Shown here: positions 1-9,092 of the stretch, one piece after another | Layout: the number at the start of each line of letters is the position of its first letter | Numbering within the stretch: the stretch's first letter is position 1 | Source: Deltaproteobacteria bacterium HGW-Deltaproteobacteria-19 | GTDB lineage: Bacteria > Desulfobacterota > Syntrophia > Syntrophales > PHBD01 | DNA length: 64,000 nucleotides | NCBI GenBank assembly: GCA_002841865.1 | Contig: PHBD01000015.1 | Coordinates: 1 to 64,000 of the forward strand | Reading direction: 5' to 3' | The notes under the pieces: generated by a model | Seen by the model: only the letters and a program-made list of their open reading frames with translations | Told to the model about the DNA's origin: nothing | The model's database searches: none | Program-made: the position numbers and the translations under genes

Positions 1-1079
1 GCCCCGCCGACACGATGGGCGACATGGCCCGCATGATCCGGAAAAACCCGGCGCTGCTCCGCTACCTGCCCACCTTCATGACGACCTACCAGGACCTCAT
101 CCAGAAGTACTTCAAGGACGAGCGGGTCCTCCGGACCATGGCCTACCAGTCCCTCTACATGGGCATGCCCCCGGCCCTCTGCCCGGGAGCCTTCGGCATG
201 ATTCCCTACAGCGAGCACCGCGGCATCTGGTATCCCCGGGGCGGCATGATCCGCATCCCCGAGGCCCTGCTGCGCTGCGGCCGGAAGGACGGCCTGGAGA
301 TCCGGATGAACAGCACCGTGATGAGCGTGATGGTCCGCAACGGCCGCGCCCAGGGCGTAGTCCTTGCAGACGGCGGGGAGATCAGCTCCCGGATGGTGGT
401 CTCCAACATCAACCCCAAGATGCTCTACCTTGATCTCATCGGGGAAGAGAACCTGCCTTGGCTTACCCGCTCCGGGGTGAAAAGCCTCAAGTACGGCAAG
501 GGGCTCTGCATGATCTACGTGGGCGTGGACTGCAAGCCGCCTCTGGACGCGCACCACAGCTTCACCGCCGTTTCCATGCAGGAGGTCAACGATTTCTGGA
601 CCAACAACGTCGAAACGGGTGTGATGCTGCCGGCGAGCACGAACTACGGCCTCGTCTGCTGGCCTTCGCATTCCGACGACAGCCTGGCCCCGGAGGGGCA
701 CCACGTCATCAACGTGATCCCGGAATCGTTCTATCACCTGAAGGGAGCGGACTGGGACACCTTCAAGGACCAGTTCGTCGAAGAGTATCTCGATTACATC
801 TCCGAAAAGCTGGTGCCCGGGCTCAAGGGGCATATCGTCCATGCGATCGCCGCCTCGCCCAAGGACTACGAGCGGAACCTGAACCTGCCCGAGGGGTCGA
901 TCTACTGTTTCCACCAGGATGCCGCGCACCAGGCGGTCTTCCGCCCCTCCTCCAAGTCCAAGTGCATCGACGGGCTATACCTTGCGGGATCGGGGACCCA
1001 TCCCGGCGGCGGCGTTCCCACAACGGTGGCCTCCGGCTACATCGCCTACAACCAGATCGTGAAACACGAGAGATTATAA
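1..1079 (+). CDS. Phytoene desaturase-like FAD-dependent oxidoreductase, 5' end missing
   Basis: The reading frame is open from the left edge of the window, so the first ATG inside it (position 15) is not the real start. About 355 residues of a roughly 500-residue CrtI/phytoene-dehydrogenase-like flavoprotein remain. The N-terminal GxGxxG dinucleotide-binding fold lies outside. The C-terminus shows the family signature LYLAGSGTHPGGGVPTTVASG, the second FAD contact. Such enzymes act as carotenoid desaturases, isomerases or all-trans-retinol saturase-like enzymes, and the substrate cannot be told from this part. Two very small membrane proteins follow on the same strand, the first only 21 bases downstream with a good ribosome binding site. 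Confidence 0.85.
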   Translation, partial: PADTMGDMARMIRKNPALLRYLPTFMTTYQDLIQKYFKDERVLRTMAYQSLYMGMPPALCPGAFGMIPYSEHRGIWYPRGGMIRIPEALLRCGRKDGLEIRMNSTVMSVMVRNGRAQGVVLADGGEISSRMVVSNINPKMLYLDLIGEENLPWLTRSGVKSLKYGKGLCMIYVGVDCKPPLDAHHSFTAVSMQEVNDFWTNNVETGVMLPASTNYGLVCWPSHSDDSLAPEGHHVINVIPESFYHLKGADWDTFKDQFVEEYLDYISEKLVPGLKGHIVHAIAASPKDYERNLNLPEGSIYCFHQDAAHQAVFRPSSKSKCIDGLYLAGSGTHPGGGVPTTVASGYIAYNQIVKHERL

Positions 1080-1100
1080 GACGTTGAAAGGAGCATTCCG

Positions 1101-1250
1101 ATGACCAAGAAAAAGAAGTTCGGCCTGATCATGACGGCGATTGTGGTGCTGGGAATTGTTTTCTATTGCGTGCTGCCTCCCCACAAGAAGCAGCAGCTGA
1201 GATACCTCCTCAAGCAGGCGCACTCGCTTCCCGGACGCTACATGGTATAG
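1101..1250 (+). CDS. Small single-pass membrane protein (49 aa)
   Basis: ATG follows the ribosome binding site GAAAGGAG (1087-1094) and lies just after the flavoenzyme stop, so the two are probably co-transcribed. The product starts with a Lys-rich MTKKKK segment, continues with one hydrophobic helix of about 18 residues (FGLIMTAIVVLGIVFYCVLP) and ends in a basic tail containing KKQQLRYLLKQ. This positive-hydrophobic-positive pattern suits a tiny inner-membrane protein. I do not recognise a family. The start is well supported, the function is unknown. Confidence 0.55.
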   Translation: MTKKKKFGLIMTAIVVLGIVFYCVLPPHKKQQLRYLLKQAHSLPGRYMV

Positions 1251-1339
1251 GAAAAATACGACGACACCTGAAGAGGGCGCTGCGCCGGCGTCACCGGGAC
1301 GCGGCGCCCCTTTCTGCAGAGGCAAGGAAGGTGGATGTT

Positions 1340-1549
1340 ATGGCGGAGCAGATATTGCCGTTTTTCTGGATGGGTGTGGCCGTGATGCTGATGGTCGCTC
1401 TGGCGGTTCTCACCATGACGCTGTGGGAAGTCCGCAAATCAGCCAAGTCGGTCGCGATCATCAGCGACCGTGTCGCTTACATCACGGACATCAAGGCCTG
1501 GTTTGATTTCCTGACAATATGGAAAAAAAAGAAAAGTCCGAAGGAATGA
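1340..1549 (+). CDS. Small membrane-anchored protein (69 aa)
   Basis: The ATG at 1340 is preceded by the GA-rich segment GGCAAGGAAGG (1321-1331). The product has an N-terminal hydrophobic span (about residues 8-28, LPFFWMGVAVMLMVALAVLTM) and then a charged amphipathic stretch (WEVRKSAKSVAIISDRVAYITDIKAWF), ending in KKKKSPKE. The overall plan, one membrane span plus a cytoplasmic helix, resembles DUF948-like small membrane proteins, but the similarity is too thin to name. It is probably the last gene of the flavoenzyme transcript; about 260 bases without a recognisable gene follow. Confidence 0.5.
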   Translation: MAEQILPFFWMGVAVMLMVALAVLTMTLWEVRKSAKSVAIISDRVAYITDIKAWFDFLTIWKKKKSPKE

Positions 1550-1809
1550 GGGAACAACTTTCCTTCGGGAAATCGGACTTGTTTTGTGATAAAGGCAAAA
1601 CCGCACGGGAATCGGATGGATGTCCGCAGCGGGTGTTTCCTCCGGTGACGGAAAGCCCCGGGTGGAGCGGCTGTGATTCCTGACGGGGTTATGGGGATCC
1701 GGGAGGTGTGGGAGGACCGGTTATGCCAAACCCCCGCCTGCCAGGGGGCGAATCCGCGTCCGCCGTTGTCCCAAGATATTGGAATTAACCATATTTTTGG
1801 TGGTTCGAA

Positions 1810-2559
1810 TTGTCCATGAAGAAACTGCTGGCGCCGATCCGGGCCAAAAGCCTGAAAGAGGTGTTCATCGAGCGCTTCGAGTCGCTGATCCTGTCCGGGA
1901 AGCTTGAGGCCGGCCAGAGGCTGCTTTCCGAGCGCGAGTTGGCGGAGGCCCTCGGCGTGAGCCGTCCCGTCGTCCATGAGGGTCTGCTGGAACTGGAGGC
2001 CCGGGGACTCGTCACGATGAAGCCCCGGGTGGGAACCGTGGTCAACGATTACCGAACCAACGGCTCCCTGGCGATCCTCGACACCCTGATGAATTACTAC
2101 TCGGGAACCCTGGAGACGAAGCTCCTCGACAGCATGGTGGAGATGCGCATCCTGTTCGAGTCCGAGACGGTTCGTCTCGCCGCGCTGAACCGGACGGAGG
2201 AGCATCTGAAGGTCTTTTGCCGGCTTCTGGAAGAGTGGGACAACATTGACTTGAACGACGTCGCCGCCACGACGGGCCTGTACTTCCGCTTTCACCACCA
2301 CTTAGCCATGGCCTCCGGAAACCTCTTCTACCCGCTGCTTTTGAACTCCTTCAAGCATGTCTATGTCAACATATCGCGCCAGTCCTTCATCGACGTCCCG
2401 TTCATGAAGCAGGTCACCGCCTTCCATCGCAGGATCGTCGAGGCCATCGCCGCGCAGGACCCGCCGGCGGCGGTCGAGACGGTGAGAGAGCTGATCGCCT
2501 ACGGCGTTGGGCACCTGAAGTCCTTGATGAACATGGGCGAACGGGAAGAGGCGGGGTAA
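1810..2559 (+). CDS. GntR/FadR-family transcriptional regulator
   Basis: The 249-residue protein has an N-terminal winged helix (about residues 15-80) with the GntR signature LLSERELAEALGVSRPVVHEGLLELEARGLV, followed by an all-helical FCD ligand-binding domain with conserved charged and His positions (EMRILFESE, FRFHHHLAMASG). FCD regulators respond to small carboxylates or acyl-CoAs. The neighbour downstream is a CoA-transferase, which makes an acyl-CoA or organic-acid effector plausible. Starts at 1810 and 1816 are both ATG and neither has a clear Shine-Dalgarno. A weak symmetrical element AACCA-9 nt-TGGTT lies just upstream (about 1787-1806) and could be an operator. Confidence 0.88.
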   Translation: MSMKKLLAPIRAKSLKEVFIERFESLILSGKLEAGQRLLSERELAEALGVSRPVVHEGLLELEARGLVTMKPRVGTVVNDYRTNGSLAILDTLMNYYSGTLETKLLDSMVEMRILFESETVRLAALNRTEEHLKVFCRLLEEWDNIDLNDVAATTGLYFRFHHHLAMASGNLFYPLLLNSFKHVYVNISRQSFIDVPFMKQVTAFHRRIVEAIAAQDPPAAVETVRELIAYGVGHLKSLMNMGEREEAG

Positions 2560-2637
2560 GGACCGCTCCCCCTTCATCGGACGATTCATGTAGCGAACAT
2601 AAGGTTTATTCCTAGCCACGCCCTGCCTCTACTCCTA

Positions 2638-2666
2638 TTGACTGCTTGAATCGTTGTCCCTATACT
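2638..2666 (+). promoter_or_regulatory. Sigma-70-type promoter before the CoA-transferase
   Basis: TTGACT (2638-2643), a 17-base spacer and TATACT (2661-2666) match the sigma-70 consensus closely. Transcription would begin near 2673 and leave a leader of about 175 bases before the CoA-transferase start at 2849. The leader is AT-richer than the flanking genes; I see no riboswitch-like fold in it. Confidence 0.65.
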
Positions 2667-2848
2667 CCGCCCGAACAACCGTTCCTTCAAGAATCATTCA
2701 GTTGCCGCAGGAAGCCTCATGTTTCATTCAATGATTTTCCAGACGTAGACCAGCTTTCGCGAACATGAATCCATAAAGTGGCCGACGCTCACAATTCACT
2801 TGTGTTATCATCCACTTGAATAAACTTGGAAGAGGGAAGACCAGAACC

Positions 2849-4186
2849 ATGGAAGAACTGAACAGAAAAAAGTACCGGGAAAAACTGAGAACCGCTGCGG
2901 AAGTGGCGGCCATGATCAACTCCGGAGATGAGATCTTCTTTGCCGAATTCATCCTCCGGCCGGAATCGATCGATGAAGCCCTCGCCGATCGTGCGGAGGA
3001 ACTGACGAACGTCAGGCTCGACGGCGTCTGCATCACAAAGGTTCCCAGGTTCATCGAGGCGGACCCGAATCGGAAGCATTTCATTTACGACGACTGGCAT
3101 ATTTCCGGGGTCGGCCGCAAGCTCTACCAGCAGGGGCTCTGCAGCTATATCCCCCTGACCTACCACCAGGGGCCCCGGATCATCCGGAAATATCGAGACT
3201 ACGACTATGTCTTCGTCAGCGCCAGGCCGATGGATGCACAAGGCTATTTCAACTTCGGCATGTGCAATTCCCTGACGTCGGCGGCCATCACGAAGGCGAA
3301 GAAGGTCATCGTGGAGGTAAACGAGAACATGCCCCTCTGCCTGGGCGGGAACCAGGAGTCGGTCCACGTGTCGAGGGTCGATTATGTCGTGGAGGGAAAA
3401 AATTCGCCCATCCTGGAAGTTCCGCCGGCCCCCCCGACAGAGACGGACATCCGGATCGCCCGTCACATCATGGAGGAGATCGAGGACGGCGCCTGCCTGC
3501 AGCTCGGCATCGGCGGTCTGCCCAACGTCATCGGCGCCATGATTGCCGAGAGCGACCTCACGGACCTCGGCATCCACACGGAGATGCTCGTCGATTCCAT
3601 GGTGGATCTCTACAACACGGGAAAGATCACCGGTAACCGGAAGACGACGGACCGCTTCAAGATGGTCTACACATTTGCCATGGGGACAAGGAAGCTCTAC
3701 GACTTTCTCCACAACAACCCCGCTTGCGCCTCCTATCCCGTGAACTACACGAACGATCCCCGCGTCATTGCAGTCAACGACAAGGTCATCGCCATCAACA
3801 ACGCCATCGAGGTCGACCTGTTCAGCCAGGTCTGTTCCGAGTCGGCAGGGACCGTCCACATTTCCGGTACGGGCGGCCAGTTCGATTTCATCTTTGGCGC
3901 CTTCAATTCCCGGGGCGGGAAGGGGATCATCGCCCTGAGTTCCACCTTCACGGACAAGAAGGGCAACGTCCATTCCCGCATCGTTCCAACGCTCAAGCTC
4001 GGCTCGATTGTGACGGTTCCCCGTTCCTGCGTGCAGTATGTCGCCACGGAGTTCGGCATCGTCCAGCTCAAGGGAAAATCGACCTGGCAGCGGGCGGAGG
4101 CGTTGATCGGCATTGCCCATCCCATGTTCCGGGACGAACTGACCAGACAGGCGCGGGAGATGAAGATCTGGCTCGACCGGGACTGA
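2849..4186 (+). CDS. Acetyl-CoA hydrolase/transferase-family CoA-transferase (445 aa)
   Basis: The protein belongs to the acetyl-CoA hydrolase / 4-hydroxybutyrate and butyryl-CoA:acetate CoA-transferase family. It carries the glycine loop LQLGIGGLPNVIGA and the segment GIHTEML, whose Glu is the residue that forms the covalent CoA thioester in this family. The family moves CoA between acetate or acetyl-CoA and another acid. The start at 2849 is preferred over 2816 because AGAGGGAAG lies ten bases upstream and the extra residues do not look like coding sequence. A strong promoter precedes it and a terminator follows at 4238. Two longer paralogues lie at 35474 and 39563. Confidence 0.9.
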   Translation: MEELNRKKYREKLRTAAEVAAMINSGDEIFFAEFILRPESIDEALADRAEELTNVRLDGVCITKVPRFIEADPNRKHFIYDDWHISGVGRKLYQQGLCSYIPLTYHQGPRIIRKYRDYDYVFVSARPMDAQGYFNFGMCNSLTSAAITKAKKVIVEVNENMPLCLGGNQESVHVSRVDYVVEGKNSPILEVPPAPPTETDIRIARHIMEEIEDGACLQLGIGGLPNVIGAMIAESDLTDLGIHTEMLVDSMVDLYNTGKITGNRKTTDRFKMVYTFAMGTRKLYDFLHNNPACASYPVNYTNDPRVIAVNDKVIAINNAIEVDLFSQVCSESAGTVHISGTGGQFDFIFGAFNSRGGKGIIALSSTFTDKKGNVHSRIVPTLKLGSIVTVPRSCVQYVATEFGIVQLKGKSTWQRAEALIGIAHPMFRDELTRQAREMKIWLDRD

Positions 4187-4237
4187 CAAGGCATTGACAT
4201 GTCGCGGCGGACGACGATCCGTCCCGATCCGGAACAG

Positions 4238-4275
4238 AAGCGGATTGAGCATGCGGTGCCCGATCCGCTTTTTTT
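4238..4275 (+). terminator. Intrinsic terminator after the CoA-transferase
   Basis: AAGCGGAT (4238-4245) and ATCCGCTT (4263-4270) form an 8-bp perfect stem around a 17-base loop and run directly into a T tract (4269-4275). Confidence 0.7.
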
Positions 4276-4456
4276 CGGTGAAGGGAAAACCGATATTTTT
4301 CTTGGTGGTCCCATTGCGCGTATCCGTATTTTTTTAGTATGGTCCGGGTCGTCGTTGTCGGGCGCGGATGGATGCAGGATGGATGGCAGCGCCGGGGAAA
4401 GTCAAGCGCAGTGCGCAGCATGTTCCTTCTGAGCAAAATGAATGAGGTGAAACGGA

Positions 4457-5032
4457 ATGGGAATCCTCGATGTGATCTTCGTCAGGGGCAAGCATGTCTG
4501 TCCCTGGTGGCTGTGTCGCAGTTTCGACAACCCACTCCGGCGGCTTTTCCAGGACCCGGAGAGAATCCTTCGACCACATGTGAAACCCGGTTTCACCGTG
4601 ATCGACGTCGGGCCGGGGATGGGCTACTTCACGATCCCGCTCTTGCGCCTCGTCGGCAGCGGGGGGAAGGTCGTTGCCCTCGACATCCAGAGGCGGATGC
4701 TGGAGGCTCTCCGGCAGCGGGCGGATCGGACGGGCGTCAGTGGGAATCTCGTAACGCATCTTGGCAAGCCCGGAGATCCCGACATGCCCGATAGCGCCGA
4801 TTTCGTCCTGATCTTCTGGATGATTCACGAAGTACCGGACCAGCGGGCCTTTCTGGCCGATCTCAAGGCCTGTCTCAGGCCCGGCGGCCGCATGCTGATC
4901 GTCGAGCCCCGCCTGCATGTCAGTACAGCGAAGTTCCGGTCGACCTTGGACGCGGCAGAGCGGGTCGGCCTGACGCTGGTGGCACGCCCCGAAATATCCT
5001 TGAGCCAGGCCGCACTCTTCTTAAAGGACTGA
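4457..5032 (+). CDS. Class I SAM-dependent methyltransferase
   Basis: The 191-residue protein has the class I methyltransferase motif I VIDVGPGMGYFT (about residues 51-62), motif II VVALDIQ and a post-II acidic region. An N-terminal Cys/Trp cluster, GKHVCPWWLCRSFDNP, precedes the fold. The substrate is unknown; short proteins of this type methylate small molecules, quinone precursors or arsenicals, but the three-cysteine ArsM pattern is not evident. GAGGTGA lies six bases before the ATG. It stands alone between a terminator and the MarR operator. Confidence 0.8.
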   Translation: MGILDVIFVRGKHVCPWWLCRSFDNPLRRLFQDPERILRPHVKPGFTVIDVGPGMGYFTIPLLRLVGSGGKVVALDIQRRMLEALRQRADRTGVSGNLVTHLGKPGDPDMPDSADFVLIFWMIHEVPDQRAFLADLKACLRPGGRMLIVEPRLHVSTAKFRSTLDAAERVGLTLVARPEISLSQAALFLKD

Positions 5033-5081
5033 TCCCACGCCAGACACGCACCCACCTCATCCACTGCCATTACGCTGGAGA

Positions 5082-5104
5082 TATAGTTGACAAGGTCAAT
5101 GATA
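5082..5104. promoter_or_regulatory. Palindromic MarR-type operator
   Basis: The sequence reads TAT-2 nt-TTGAC-AAG-GTCAA-2 nt-ATA, a 23-base element in which 16 positions are symmetrical about 5093. It sits 40 bases upstream of the preferred MarR start, where MarR repressors usually bind to control their own operon. Its position also argues against the TTG start at 5087, which would lie inside it. Confidence 0.6.
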
Positions 5105-5143
5105 TATGCAATGAAAAAAGCCATGGAAAAGACAGGGGACACA

Positions 5144-5593
5144 ATGAATCCGGAAATCCTGGAGCACAAGGGGGATGAACTGCACCTCCTGAGAGAGCTC
5201 TATCGCACGCAGCAGGCGATGCTGAATGTCATCCCGCGGATCATCGGAATATCGTCCTCCAGGCTTGCTCTTTTGCGGCTCCTGGCCGTCGAGATGCCCC
5301 GGGATGCCGGCGTCATGGAGATCGCACGAAAGCTGGGAATCAACGCCGCTGCCGTGACCCGACTGGTCCGGGAGATGGAGGAACAGAAGTGGGTGCAGAG
5401 ACGGTCCGATTCCAGGGACGGCCGCCGCAATTATGTCACCCTGACGGCGAAAGGAAGGCTTCAGTTCCGTAAAATTCACGAGCGCATGCATGCCTTCGAA
5501 CGCTCGCTGGGCGAGAAACTCGACATGCAGGATGTCCAGGCGACGATCCAGGTTCTCACGGTGCTTCGCAGCGCGTTGGAACAGTATCGATAA
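5144..5593 (+). CDS. MarR-family transcriptional regulator
   Basis: The 149-residue winged-helix protein carries the MarR recognition region (MEIARKLGINAAAVTRLVREME) and the wing with the invariant Asp-x-Arg (RRSDSRDGRRNYVTLTAKG). The start at 5144 has AGGGGAC four to ten bases upstream; upstream in-frame ATGs at 5111 and 5123 are possible. The gene is followed after 13 bases by a DUF4405-type membrane protein, so the pair is probably one transcript under the palindrome at 5082. The effector is unknown. Confidence 0.88.
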   Translation: MNPEILEHKGDELHLLRELYRTQQAMLNVIPRIIGISSSRLALLRLLAVEMPRDAGVMEIARKLGINAAAVTRLVREMEEQKWVQRRSDSRDGRRNYVTLTAKGRLQFRKIHERMHAFERSLGEKLDMQDVQATIQVLTVLRSALEQYR

Positions 5594-5606
5594 AGGAGAT
5601 CGGACA

Positions 5607-5954
5607 ATGAAAACGAACGAGAAGAAGCCTTTCAGCACGCGGGCCTTTGTCGCCCTGACAGCCGCCGTCTCCGGACTGGGACTCCCCCTCACCGGGTATG
5701 CCAATCACCTCTATCAGTTTGCCCCGCTGTCAACCCAGCGCCACGCCTGGATGGCGGCGCATAACATCCTCGCCACCCTCTTTCTTGTCTTTGCCGTCTG
5801 GCACATCTTCCTGAACCGCCATGCCCTGCTCAAGTATGCAAAAGGGGCTGTCCGGAACAATCCTTTCCCGAGCAGGGAAGCGATTCTGGCAAGTGTTATT
5901 GTCGCCTCGGTCATGTTCCTGTTCGTGGGCCACGCTTTTGTGGCGGGAGGATGA
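5607..5954 (+). CDS. DUF4405-type small membrane protein
   Basis: The 115-residue protein has three predicted membrane helices (about residues 12-30, 50-68 and 90-110) and His residues spaced as in small cytochrome b561-like four-helix proteins (RHAWMAAHNILAT, WHIFLNRH, GHAF). This matches the DUF4405 pattern, for which heme binding is suspected but not shown here. AAAGGAG precedes the ATG. It lies directly behind the MarR gene and is its most likely target. Confidence 0.75.
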   Translation: MKTNEKKPFSTRAFVALTAAVSGLGLPLTGYANHLYQFAPLSTQRHAWMAAHNILATLFLVFAVWHIFLNRHALLKYAKGAVRNNPFPSREAILASVIVASVMFLFVGHAFVAGG

Positions 5955-6017
5955 GAGGCGCCGCTCATGCAGGTGAACAATGACATCTACTGCCGGCGCG
6001 GACACATCTGATCCCCT

Positions 6018-9011
6018 TCACCTTCTGCCCAGATACTGCGAAATGTCGACGTCGTCGATCTGCTCCGGCTTGAGAAAGCGTCTGGCGTACCGCAGATAGA
6101 CGCCCGAGCTGAGGAAAAGATCGAACAGCTCGGGATCGATATGCCGGTCTTTCTTGAAGAACGACAGGATCTTGACCGATTCGGACAGGGTCTTGGCCTT
6201 TTTGTAGGGACGGTCGGAGGCAGTGAGCGCCTCGAAGATGTCGGCGATGGCCATGATGCGGGACGGGACGGACAGATCGTTCTCGGTCAGCCGTCGCGGA
6301 TACCCGGTGCCGGTCAGTGTTTCGTGATGGGTGCCTGCGTACTCGGGAACTCTCCGCAGTTCCCGGGGAAACGGCAGGGCGTCCAGCATGGCGATGGTCT
6401 GGATGATGTGCTCGTTGATCTTGAAGCGCTCCTCTTCGGAGAGCGTGCCCCGCTCCACGCACAGGTTGAGAATTTCTCCGAAATTATAAAGGTGTTCGGG
6501 AACCTTCACCTTGATCCCGTACTTGGGGTCGAGGGCCTTGTCGTCGCCCCTGGATATGATGTGGCAGGGCTTGTCGGAAAGCAGGGTCTCGACCGCCGGC
6601 AGTTCGGAGACGGGCATGCCTTGGTAGCGCCGCAGTTCCTCCTGCGAAAGGCCGAGGCGGTCGTCGAAATGACGGAGCCAGGTCCGGCCGGCGATCTTCC
6701 TGATCCGCACGATGCGCTCGGGGGCCATGAACTCGCCGCCGACATTGCATTCCGCCACGAAGGCGAAATCGTCGATCAGCTGGGCGCGATTCTCTTGAAA
6801 TGCCCGGAGGGACGCATCGGGATCGGCGCCGCCCTGGATCCCCTTGAGGCATTTGATTTCATCGTCCCGGAGCAGCACCTCGAAGCGCATGCGCACTTCG
6901 TGGATCCGGTTGTAGATCGTCTCCAGCTTGGTTGCCTTGTCGACCACGTACTCCGGCGTCGTGACCTTGCCGCAGTCATGCAGCCACGCGCCGATCCGGA
7001 ACTCCCGCCACTCGTCCTCCGACCGGAAAGCGAAATCCGCAAGCGCTCCCTCCGTTACCCGGGAGGCCTCCTCCGCCAGCATGATCGCCAGTTCTGGTAC
7101 CCGTTCACAGTGGCCGCCCGTATAGGGACTCTTCGCATCGATGGCGCCCGCCACGAGCCGGATCAGGGAATCCATCAGCGTCCGCTGCGCCTGCAGCAGG
7201 TTATGGTTCTCCAGTGCAACCGCAGATTGCGAGGCCAGTGCCTCGACGAATCCCACCAGGTTGCGGGGAAACGGAATGACCTCGCCTGTGTCCGGATGCA
7301 GCGCGTTCATGAACTGCAGGACCCCGATCACCTCGCCTTCGCGGGGCGACATGGGGACGGTCAGCATGGAGATGGTCCGGTATCCCGTTTCTTCATCAAA
7401 GCGGTGCGAACCGCTCATATCGAACCGCGTTTCGGAATAGACGTCGTCAATGACGACGGTTTCATCATGCACCGCCGCGTATACGGACACGTATTGCTCG
7501 TTCAATGCCTCCGTGGCCGGATCACGGAGCGGGATCTCGAACGAGGGGAGCTCATCGTCCTTTGTGCGCAACGCGAATGCGAGGGTGCCTCTCTCCGTCT
7601 TCAGGTACATCGTCCCGGCGTCGCAGTTGCATAACTCCCTGCCGTTGAACAGGATGTGCCGGAGCAGCGTCTGCCGGTTGTGCTCCCGCGACAGCAGGAT
7701 CCCGTTCTCCACCAGGCTTGCCAGTTTCTGTTCGGCCAACGTCAGGGCCCGGGTACGCTCGCTGAGCGTGCTCTTCATGACCTTGTGGGCCTCGCCCAGG
7801 GTGACGACTTCGTAGAGGATGGTGGGCAGCTGCCCGACCTCGCCGGAAAAATCGAGATGCGTGATGCGCTCGGCGTCCCTGGTGAGAATCGAGAGAGAGC
7901 GCCCGACCCGTCGAGCGCCGATGACGGCAAGGGGGATGATGAACAGCAGGAAGACCGTGGTTACCAGGATGACCTGGTTTCGGGCCTCGACGATCGGGCC
8001 GGAGAAGTCACTCATCGGTGCAAAGGCGGCAATTCGCAATTCCATTCCCGGTGCGGCCGCATAAGCGTGGTGAGCGAACACGAACGGATTCCCCCCGACA
8101 TCTACAATCCGCGTCTGCGTCCCGCCTTTCCAATCTTCCAGGACGGCCAGATGGGGACTGCCGGTTGTGGAGATCGGCATCAGCGCGGCCACATCCTTCA
8201 GGCCATAGGCCGGCGAAGTGCTGTGATGAGCCAGGATCCGGTTTTTACGATCCAGCACCACGATGGCACCGTTGGGCGTCAGGGGGATTTTTGACAGAAA
8301 GTCCCGGAGCGATCCAAGGCTCAGGTCGGCCCCCAGAACCCCGATTCCCCCCCGGAGAGGACTGGAAATTGTGATTCCCGGCTCCCGCGAAGAAGCAAAG
8401 ACATATGGATCCGTGATCGCAACGGGAGTTGCCAGCTTTACCCCCCAGTACCAGGGCCGCACCGTCGGGAAATAGTCGGACGGTCCCTTCTTTGTGCCGA
8501 CCGGTTGCATGTCGGACGACCAGTATCGCCAGGACTCCTCGCGCCCGCCCCCGCCTGTCCGGATGATCGTCCGCAGGGCGAACCACGTATTCCGGGGTGC
8601 AGCAATATGTGCGTTCCAGTCCGGGTTACCCCGGGTGTGCACGACCTGGTAGAAATCGTCGTTTTCGAGGCCGAAATAGACGGAATAGAGGTTCTCCTCC
8701 GTCTTCAATTGCGACACGAAGGTAAGCCACATGTCGCGATCGTTCAGCCGCCCGTCCCGCCGGAATTGCTCCTGCTTGAAATCGGCGTACACTTCCACAT
8801 GGCGGCCCGTCCCCCCGATGAGGGCCTTGAGCCGCTCCACGCCGGTCTGGGTGATCAGCAGGAAGCGCTTCCTGGCATTGTCCTCCGCCATGGCGTTGAA
8901 CTTGGTGATGACGACCGCCAGGACCGAGGCGGTGAGAACAACGACGAAACACAGGAGGGCGATCACGGCCCAGTTGTGGAAACGCAGTTTCAGGTTCGGG
9001 AAGAGAGCCAT
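6018..9011 (-). CDS. Membrane sensor with GAF and HD-GYP domains (cyclic di-GMP phosphodiesterase)
   Basis: Counting from the ATG at 9011 (997 residues), there is a membrane helix at about 14-36, a large extracytoplasmic Cache-type sensor region (about 40-340), a second helix (347-368), a HAMP-like linker, a GAF domain (about 435-600) and an HD-GYP domain. The metal-binding HD pair is in WLHDCGK (about 677-683), and the later signatures THHE and GTGYP (about 894-905) mark HD-GYP phosphodiesterases, which hydrolyse cyclic di-GMP. About 170 residues separate the HD and GYP parts, more than usual. The start at 9011 has AAGGAA upstream; an alternative ATG lies at 9032. Confidence 0.9.
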   Translation of the reverse strand: MALFPNLKLRFHNWAVIALLCFVVVLTASVLAVVITKFNAMAEDNARKRFLLITQTGVERLKALIGGTGRHVEVYADFKQEQFRRDGRLNDRDMWLTFVSQLKTEENLYSVYFGLENDDFYQVVHTRGNPDWNAHIAAPRNTWFALRTIIRTGGGGREESWRYWSSDMQPVGTKKGPSDYFPTVRPWYWGVKLATPVAITDPYVFASSREPGITISSPLRGGIGVLGADLSLGSLRDFLSKIPLTPNGAIVVLDRKNRILAHHSTSPAYGLKDVAALMPISTTGSPHLAVLEDWKGGTQTRIVDVGGNPFVFAHHAYAAAPGMELRIAAFAPMSDFSGPIVEARNQVILVTTVFLLFIIPLAVIGARRVGRSLSILTRDAERITHLDFSGEVGQLPTILYEVVTLGEAHKVMKSTLSERTRALTLAEQKLASLVENGILLSREHNRQTLLRHILFNGRELCNCDAGTMYLKTERGTLAFALRTKDDELPSFEIPLRDPATEALNEQYVSVYAAVHDETVVIDDVYSETRFDMSGSHRFDEETGYRTISMLTVPMSPREGEVIGVLQFMNALHPDTGEVIPFPRNLVGFVEALASQSAVALENHNLLQAQRTLMDSLIRLVAGAIDAKSPYTGGHCERVPELAIMLAEEASRVTEGALADFAFRSEDEWREFRIGAWLHDCGKVTTPEYVVDKATKLETIYNRIHEVRMRFEVLLRDDEIKCLKGIQGGADPDASLRAFQENRAQLIDDFAFVAECNVGGEFMAPERIVRIRKIAGRTWLRHFDDRLGLSQEELRRYQGMPVSELPAVETLLSDKPCHIISRGDDKALDPKYGIKVKVPEHLYNFGEILNLCVERGTLSEEERFKINEHIIQTIAMLDALPFPRELRRVPEYAGTHHETLTGTGYPRRLTENDLSVPSRIMAIADIFEALTASDRPYKKAKTLSESVKILSFFKKDRHIDPELFDLFLSSGVYLRYARRFLKPEQIDDVDISQYLGRR

Positions 9012-9092
9012 GGCATTTCCTTTCCGCGGCATGTGTCATGCGGACCGGCCCGCCTCCGGGTTTTGCACCACCGGGAACGGGAGGTGACGTGG

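Noticed and set aside
2789-4252. 487-residue open frame opposite the first CoA-transferase
   Set aside because: It lies wholly antisense to a gene with clear family motifs and has the Asp/His/Gly/Arg-rich composition of a shadow frame in GC-rich DNA.
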